Shown here piece after piece: positions 40,032-44,569 of a stretch of DNA of 44,569 bases (positions are counted from its first letter, which is position 1; the number at the start of each line of letters is the position of its first letter). Source of the stretch: Cellulomonas_A sp047229345 (GTDB lineage Bacteria > Actinomycetota > Actinomycetes > Actinomycetales > Cellulomonadaceae). The stretch spans positions 1-44,569 of the forward strand of contig NZ_JBFTER010000032.1 of NCBI RefSeq assembly GCF_047229345.1, given 5' to 3'. The translations under genes were made by a program, and so were the position numbers. The notes under the pieces were generated by a model, which had not been told where the DNA came from, did no database searches, and saw nothing but the letters and a program-made list of their open reading frames with translations.

Positions 40032-41999
40032 ATGAACCACGCCGTCGTGGGCGACGCCGTACCCGCGCCCCGAACGACGCTCGCGTGGGGCCTGGTCGCG
40101 CTGGCCACCCTCAACACGGTCGCGTTCGTGGTGGAGCTGGTGACCGGGTGGTCCGCGCTCCCCGCCGTCGGCCACGTCCTCAACCCGCTGATCGCGACCC
40201 TCGCGGTCGCCCTCTGCTGGCGCGCGGCCCGGCACCCCTCGACCCCCGCGGTCGCCCGCACCGTCTGGCGCCTGACAGCCGCGGGGATGGCCTTCATCGC
40301 CGCGTCGATCACGGTGCGCCTCATGATCGCGACCGGCGCGTCCGACGTCCCGGCGCCGGCGCACACGGTGCTGCAGGTGGCGGGCGCGGTCCTGCTCGCG
40401 GCCTCGATCGTGCGGATCCCGCTCGGGCTGCGCACCCGGACCCAGAAGGCCGAGCTCGCCCTGGACCTCGCCACCCTCGTGGTCGCGGCGGGCGTCCTCC
40501 TGTGGCACGTCGTCGCGACGTTCGCCGGCGGCGAGATCACGCGCAGCACCGTCTCGCACGTCGCACCCGTGATGGCCCCGGCGCTCATGGCGGTGCTCCT
40601 CGCCGCCAAGGCCGCGCTCGCCGGCTCCGGCGTCGTGCCGCGGCGCGCCCTCTACCTCCGCGCGGTGTCCGCGCTCGTCGGCGGGTTCGGGTCGGCGGTC
40701 GGGGTGCTGCTGCTGTCGGTCCGCCCGGACGTGGACGTCCAGCTGCTGCTCAACCCGATCGCCTCGGTGACCATCGCCGTGAGCGCGCACCTGCAGGTCG
40801 CCGACGCCGCGCGCACCGGCGCGCCGGCCGTCCGCCCGCGGACCTTCAGCACCCTGCCCTACGTCGCGGTGGTCGCCGTCGCGGTCCTGCTGGTCCGCAC
40901 GTCCGTGCAGGACGCGCCAGACCGTCTCGTGGTCGTCGCCGCGGCGGTCGTCCTGACCGCGCTGGTGATCGTCCGCCAGCTCCTCGCGTTCCGGCAGAAC
41001 GCCGCCCTGCTCTCGGTGATCGGCACGCACGAGCGCCAGTTCCGCCTGCTCGTGCAGAACAGCAGCGACATCGTCACGATCACCGAGCCCGGGGGCACGA
41101 TCCGCTACGTGAGCCCGTCGGTCCTGCGGGTGCTGGGGCGTGACCCCGACAGCCTGCTGGGACGGCACGTCCTCGAGCTCGCGCACCCCGACGACCACGG
41201 CGTCGCGCGCGCCGGCGTCGCGTCGGTCGCCGGCACGCCCGGCGCGGCGGCCACCTACGAGCTGCGGCTCCGCCACGCGGACGGGTCGTGGCGGTGGCTC
41301 GAGGTCGTCGCGTCGAACCTCGTGCACGAGCCGCACGTCGAGGGCTGGGTCAGCAACGCCCGCGACGTCACGGAGACGCGCGAGGTGCAGGAGCGTCTGA
41401 GCCACCAGGCCACGCACGACGCGCTCACGGGGCTCGCGAACCGCGCACTGTTCGGCGACCGCGTCCGGGCCGCGGTGTCGACCGCCGCTCCCGGCGAACG
41501 GCTGAGCCTCGTGCTCGTCGACCTCGACGACTTCAAGTCCGTCAACGACACGCTGGGGCACGCGGTGGGCGACGGCCTCCTCGTCGAGGTCGCGGAGCGG
41601 ATGAGCGCCGCCCTGCGCGCGAGCGACACCGTGGCCCGCCTCGGCGGCGACGAGTTCGCGATCCTGCTCACCGGGCTGGACCGGGATGCGGTGGACGCGG
41701 TCCTGGTGCGGATCGTCGACGCGCTGCTGGCGCCCGTCGAGGTCGAGCGCCACCGGCTCGTCGTGCGGGCCAGCTTCGGGGTCGTGGACGGAACGCCCGG
41801 CGACGACCCCGCCGAGCTGCTGCGCCGCGCCGACATCGCCATGTACGAGGCGAAGCGGCGCGGCGAGGGCGGCGTCCAGCGGTACCGCCCCGGCTCGCGG
41901 CCGCTCGGCTCCCCGCACACGGTCGCGGACCCCGCACCCGAGGACGGCGCCGAAGTCGTCCCGCCCACCGGCACGCGCGCGAGCGACCCCGCGGCCTGA
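40032..41999 (+). CDS. Membrane diguanylate cyclase with PAS and GGDEF domains
   Basis: A 655-residue enzyme that should make cyclic di-GMP. About the first 320 residues hold eight to ten membrane helices, an integral sensor of unknown ligand. A PAS domain follows (about 335-455, with LLVQNSSDIVTITEPGGTIR and SPSVLRVLGRDPDSLLG). The GGDEF domain (about 460-620) has the intact active site GGDEF at 538-542 and an inhibitory RxxD site (RASD, 529-532) exactly five residues before it, so product inhibition is expected. There is no EAL or HD-GYP domain. ATG 40032 has GGAGGG upstream. It ends at a hairpin shared with the convergent cellulase. Confidence 0.95.
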   Translation: MNHAVVGDAVPAPRTTLAWGLVALATLNTVAFVVELVTGWSALPAVGHVLNPLIATLAVALCWRAARHPSTPAVARTVWRLTAAGMAFIAASITVRLMIATGASDVPAPAHTVLQVAGAVLLAASIVRIPLGLRTRTQKAELALDLATLVVAAGVLLWHVVATFAGGEITRSTVSHVAPVMAPALMAVLLAAKAALAGSGVVPRRALYLRAVSALVGGFGSAVGVLLLSVRPDVDVQLLLNPIASVTIAVSAHLQVADAARTGAPAVRPRTFSTLPYVAVVAVAVLLVRTSVQDAPDRLVVVAAAVVLTALVIVRQLLAFRQNAALLSVIGTHERQFRLLVQNSSDIVTITEPGGTIRYVSPSVLRVLGRDPDSLLGRHVLELAHPDDHGVARAGVASVAGTPGAAATYELRLRHADGSWRWLEVVASNLVHEPHVEGWVSNARDVTETREVQERLSHQATHDALTGLANRALFGDRVRAAVSTAAPGERLSLVLVDLDDFKSVNDTLGHAVGDGLLVEVAERMSAALRASDTVARLGGDEFAILLTGLDRDAVDAVLVRIVDALLAPVEVERHRLVVRASFGVVDGTPGDDPAELLRRADIAMYEAKRRGEGGVQRYRPGSRPLGSPHTVADPAPEDGAEVVPPTGTRASDPAA

Positions 42000-42033
42000 G
42001 CCTCTCGGCCGACGCCCGCGGCCCCCACGCCGG

Positions 42034-42068
42034 CCGAGGGCCCCGGCACTCACCGCCGGGGCCCTCGG
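42034..42068. terminator. Hairpin between convergent GGDEF and GH6 genes
   Basis: A perfect 14-bp stem (42034-42047 with 42055-42068) has a 7-base loop, 34 bases after one stop and 38 bases after the other. It probably acts in both directions. Confidence 0.82.
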
Positions 42069-42106
42069 TCGCGCCGCAGCCTCGCTGCCGGCGCGGCGCA
42101 CGCGAC

Positions 42107-43396
42107 TCAGCGGAGGGGAGGCTGAGCCAGCGCGACCAGCTCGCGCGCCTGCTCGACGAACCACTGGCCGGCGGCCGGGTCGACGATGCCGCGCTCGGGG
42201 TCGGTCGGTCCGGCGGTGCCGCGCAGGCAGCGCCCGTCGGACTCGCCGGGCACCTTGATCCACAGCAGCGCGTCGACGAGCTCGTCGCCCGTCTGCGTCG
42301 TCGGGCGCAGGCCGGCGCCGCGGCCGGGCGGGTTGCACCACGTCTCGGCGTCGGTGTACTTCCCGGCGGGCGCCGTCCACGGGCCCTGGCCGTTGCGGCT
42401 CGTGTCGACCACGAAGTGGGTCGTCGGCTCGACGCCCCCGAGCACGAGCTCGTAGCGGGAGGTGATGCCGGCGGTGTTGAGCGTCGGGTCCTCCGCCGTG
42501 TCGCTCCAGATGCCGGTGTTGCGCAGCACGGTGCCCGTCCAGTCGTTCGCGGGACCGCCGCTCCAGTATTGGTGCCCGCACTCCGCGACGCTGCCGGGCG
42601 CCACGACGGTCGCGTACGCGAGGCACTGCGAGATCCACGTGCCGTAGAGGACGTCGTTCTCGGTGCGCTCGTAGTTCGAGACGTTGAGGAAGAACCCGTC
42701 GGCGCCCTGCACCCCGGCCTTGAGCAGGCGGTCCGTGATCTCCGGGACCGCGAGCCACGACGGCCCGGTGCCGTCCAGGTACAGCGCGACGTTCGGCTGC
42801 TGCGCGATCCGCTCGACGGCGTAGCGCAGCAGCGCGAAGCGCTCGGCCGACGGCTTGACGCCGGTCGTCGCCGGGTCCAGCTCGGCGGGACGGCAGCCCT
42901 CGAGCTGGCCGTCCAGCGTCGTGTACCAGGGAATGACGCCGAGGCCGTCGGGCTCGAGGATCACGACGGCCTCCTCGTCGCCGATCCCGGCGGCGAACGC
43001 GTCGACCCACGCCTTGTAGGCGTCGGGGCCGGCGGCGCCGCCGGCCGAGTAGAGCGCGCAGTCGCGGAACGGCAGGTTGTACGCGACCAGCACGGGGACC
43101 TTGTGGCCCGCGCGGCGGACGAGCGTGCGCACGTCGTGCCGGACCTCGGCGGGCGTGCCCTCGGTGAACCAGGTGGCGCTGGGGATGCGGCTGAGCGTGA
43201 GCGCGTCGCGCTTGGCCTGCCCGCGCAGCGTCTTCGCCGCGTCCTTGGTGGTGCTGTGCGGGTCGACGTAGAGGCGGGTCGTCGGGTCGAGCACGTCGTT
43301 GGCCGCCGAGGCCGGCGAGGCGGTGAGGGCGCTGAGGCCGAGGGCGCACGCGGTGAGGGCGACGATGCCCCACCGCCTGCGAGCGAGGGTTGCCAT
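42107..43396 (-). CDS. Secreted GH6 cellulase (endoglucanase/cellobiohydrolase), no CBM
   Basis: A 429-residue secreted glycoside hydrolase of family 6, which cleaves beta-1,4-glucan with inversion. The signal peptide spans about residues 1-32 (ending ASPASAA). Catalytic-site Asp residues are Asp112 in FRDCALYSAGG, Asp150 in VILEPDGLG (probable general acid) and Asp387 in LWIKVPGESDG. Other family segments are YNLPFRDC, YLDGTGPSWL and FVVDTSRNGQGPW. The protein ends soon after the catalytic domain, so unlike CenA of Cellulomonas fimi it carries no cellulose-binding module. ATG 43396 has GGAGAG upstream, and a perfect 18-bp LacI-type operator lies 62 bases before it. Confidence 0.96.
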   Translation of the reverse strand: MATLARRRWGIVALTACALGLSALTASPASAANDVLDPTTRLYVDPHSTTKDAAKTLRGQAKRDALTLSRIPSATWFTEGTPAEVRHDVRTLVRRAGHKVPVLVAYNLPFRDCALYSAGGAAGPDAYKAWVDAFAAGIGDEEAVVILEPDGLGVIPWYTTLDGQLEGCRPAELDPATTGVKPSAERFALLRYAVERIAQQPNVALYLDGTGPSWLAVPEITDRLLKAGVQGADGFFLNVSNYERTENDVLYGTWISQCLAYATVVAPGSVAECGHQYWSGGPANDWTGTVLRNTGIWSDTAEDPTLNTAGITSRYELVLGGVEPTTHFVVDTSRNGQGPWTAPAGKYTDAETWCNPPGRGAGLRPTTQTGDELVDALLWIKVPGESDGRCLRGTAGPTDPERGIVDPAAGQWFVEQARELVALAQPPLR

Positions 43397-43457
43397 GGTG
43401 ACTCTCCGGGGGTCGTGCCGACGTCGGTGTCGGCTGCAACGGATCGTGCGGACAGAA

Positions 43458-43475
43458 ACTGGAAGCGCTTCCAGT
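43458..43475. promoter_or_regulatory. Perfect 18-bp LacI/CebR/CelR-type operator before GH6
   Basis: ACTGGAAGCGCTTCCAGT is a perfect palindrome 62 bases upstream of the cellulase start. It resembles the TGGGAGCGCTCCCA box bound by CelR/CebR in Thermobifida and Streptomyces cellulase genes, with AA/TT replacing GG/CC pairs. The core GAAGCGCTT also occurs upstream of the LPMO. Confidence 0.85.
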
Positions 43476-43546
43476 CCGCGCCGCCATCCTGCGCCCCGCC
43501 CGGTGTGCCCGTCAAGACCGGCCGCTCCGCGCCCGGGTCTCCGCGC

Positions 43547-43948
43547 TCAGTCCCGGAGCACCGCGGCGATCGCGCTGACCTCGATCAGTGCGCCCGGGAC
43601 GCCGAGCCCGGCGACCCGGGCGGCGATCACGAGCGGCGGCGCGCCGGGCCCGGCGAGCAGGGGTGCGATCGCGCCGTACGCGGCGTTCAGGTCGGCGTCC
43701 GCGACGAGCAGCACCGTCCACTGCACGACGTCGGCGAGCGTCGCCCCCGCCGCCGCGAGCGCGACGCGCGCGTTCTCCATCGCGCGGACCGACTGCTCGG
43801 CGACGTCGCCGGACACGAGCGCCCCCGTCGCGTCGACGCCGTCCTGGCCGCCGACGTAGATCGTCGTCGCCCCCGGGGGGACGACGGCGACGTGGCTGAA
43901 GGCCGGGCTCTGCACGAGGCCTGCGGGCTGCAGACGAGTGATCTCCAT
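43547..43948 (-). CDS. RidA/YjgF-family protein
   Basis: A 133-residue protein of the RidA family; RidA hydrolyses reactive enamine/imine intermediates from amino acid metabolism. Family segments are IYVGGQDGVDATGALVSGDV, VRAMENARVALAAAGATLAD and the C-terminal PLVIAARVAGLGVPGALIEV, with the Arg and Glu expected near the active-site groove. Several RidA subgroups lack deaminase activity, and this one cannot be placed among them. It lies between the cellulase and the LacI gene on the same strand, 150 bases from the former and about 200 from the latter, so it is probably transcribed alone. Confidence 0.92.
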   Translation of the reverse strand: MEITRLQPAGLVQSPAFSHVAVVPPGATTIYVGGQDGVDATGALVSGDVAEQSVRAMENARVALAAAGATLADVVQWTVLLVADADLNAAYGAIAPLLAGPGAPPLVIAARVAGLGVPGALIEVSAIAAVLRD

Positions 43949-44085
43949 CCGCCCACGCTGCCACCGGCGTCCGGCACGCCACCCGTCACGGCCGCGGCAC
44001 GGCCCCGAGGGGCAGCGCGGGGGCCGACGGCGGGCCCGCCAGCCGACGGCGGAGCGGAGCCGGGACCGGGTCGTCCCCCGGCGAG

Positions 44086-44180
44086 GGCCGGGGCGGACCC
44101 GCGCACGACAGCCGGACCCGGCCCGCGAACGTCGGACCGGCTCGCTATCCGACGACGGCCGGGGCGGACCCGCGCACGAC
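44086..44180. repeat. 24-bp direct repeat spanning the end of the LacI gene
   Basis: A 24-base sequence beginning GGCCGGGGCGGACCC occurs identically at 44086-44109 (downstream of the stop) and at 44157-44180 (inside the last codons of the LacI gene), 71 bases apart. It looks like a small duplication of the gene's 3' end. Confidence 0.85.
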
Positions 44181-44569
44181 GAGCCGCGTCGGGAGGATCA
44201 CCGGCGACGCCGAGCCGCCCTCCAGGAGGCGCACGAGCATCGCCGCCAGCTCGCGCCCGAGGTCCTCGATCGGCTGGTGCACGGTCGTGAGCGCGGGCTC
44301 GGTCTGCTGCGCGACGGGGAGGTCGTCGAACCCGACCACGGCCACGTCCCCGGGGACCGAGCGCCCGTACGCACGGAGCGCCCGGAGGGCCCCCGCGGCG
44401 ATGTTGTCGGACGCCGCGACGACACCGTCGAGGTCGGGGTGCGCGACGAGGAGCCGGGCCATGGCCCGCGACGCGTCGGCCTCGTCGAAGTCGGCGCGCG
44501 CCACGGGTCAGCTGCGCACGCGACGCGGCGTCGAGGTCCGAGGCGAACATCGCGAACGCCTCGAGCGAG
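44145..44569 (-). pseudogene. LacI-family regulator, C-terminal part, apparent frameshift, cut by window edge
   Basis: The frame ending at 44145 is the C-terminal lobe of a LacI-type regulator: LVAHPDLDGVVAASDNIAAG, then VPGDVAVVGFDDLPVAQQTE, PALTTVHQPIEDLGRELA and VILPTRLVVRGS. It opens only at GTG 44504, with a TGA two codons upstream, so it would lack the DNA-binding domain. The other frame from the edge to about 44508 (SLEAFAMFASDLDAASRAQL) also looks like LacI sequence. Removing one G from GGG at 44505-44507 joins them into one chain. Either the gene is broken here or the base run is a sequence error. In the intact form it would be a candidate for reading the nearby GAAGCGCTTC operators. 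Confidence 0.75.

Noticed and set aside
38286..43487. A 1733-codon minus-strand open frame
   Set aside because: It crosses the DeoR, Nudix, GGDEF and GH6 genes and their promoters in a shadow frame; long stop-free frames are expected at this GC content.

Overview
This window is very GC-rich DNA from an actinobacterium. A secreted GH6 cellulase, an AA10 lytic polysaccharide monooxygenase (LPMO) with a CBM2 domain, a cutinase, and LacI-type operators built on GAAGCGCTTC all suggest a cellulolytic member of the Cellulomonadaceae, probably Cellulomonas or a close relative. That placement is inferred from gene content, not from a marker gene. I found no rRNA, tRNA, CRISPR array or insertion sequence, and no prophage or integrative element. 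It reads as ordinary chromosome with many small regulator/target pairs.

Layout. 1-9.5 kb: a DesK-type sensor kinase cut by the left edge, an IclR regulator, the ClpC chaperone, a Nudix hydrolase, a Gly-rich membrane peptide followed by a 26-bp tandem repeat, an APH-fold phosphotransferase, a DedA membrane protein and a HAD phosphatase with an upstream proline-rich leader frame. 9.8-17.6 kb: a complete high-affinity potassium operon (27-aa small protein, kdpF, A, B, C, D, E) whose genes mostly overlap by 1-4 bases. 17.7-22 kb: a thioesterase, a PAS-GAF-SpoIIE phosphatase, an ArsR/VOC pair with a clear operator, and a secreted cutinase. 22.5-24 kb: a YeiH-family exporter preceded by a translationally coupled 54-aa membrane peptide. 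24.2-27.6 kb: a tightly packed operon of DUF4956, a VTC-type polyphosphate polymerase domain and a large beta-helix lipoprotein. 27.9-36.3 kb: small regulators paired with enzymes (XRE/FMN reductase, WYL/VOC, XRE/methionine aminopeptidase), a GNAT enzyme, PhzF and a Cof-type HAD. 36.4-44.6 kb: LPMO, a DinB protein, a DeoR/Nudix pair, a GGDEF diguanylate cyclase, the GH6 cellulase, a RidA protein and the end of a LacI regulator that looks frameshifted.

How the genes fit together. The kdp operon is a complete K+ scavenging unit with its own sensor and regulator. The LPMO and the GH6 enzyme have matching LacI-type operators, so they probably belong to one cellulose regulon. The DUF4956-VTC-lipoprotein operon is the best candidate for a poorly described system: a membrane protein, a cytosolic polyphosphate-type enzyme and a surface glycan-binding-type protein that appear to be made together. 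Several divergent regulator/target promoters carry visible palindromes or direct repeats. Several genes look leaderless, with a -10 box 6-7 bases before the start codon.
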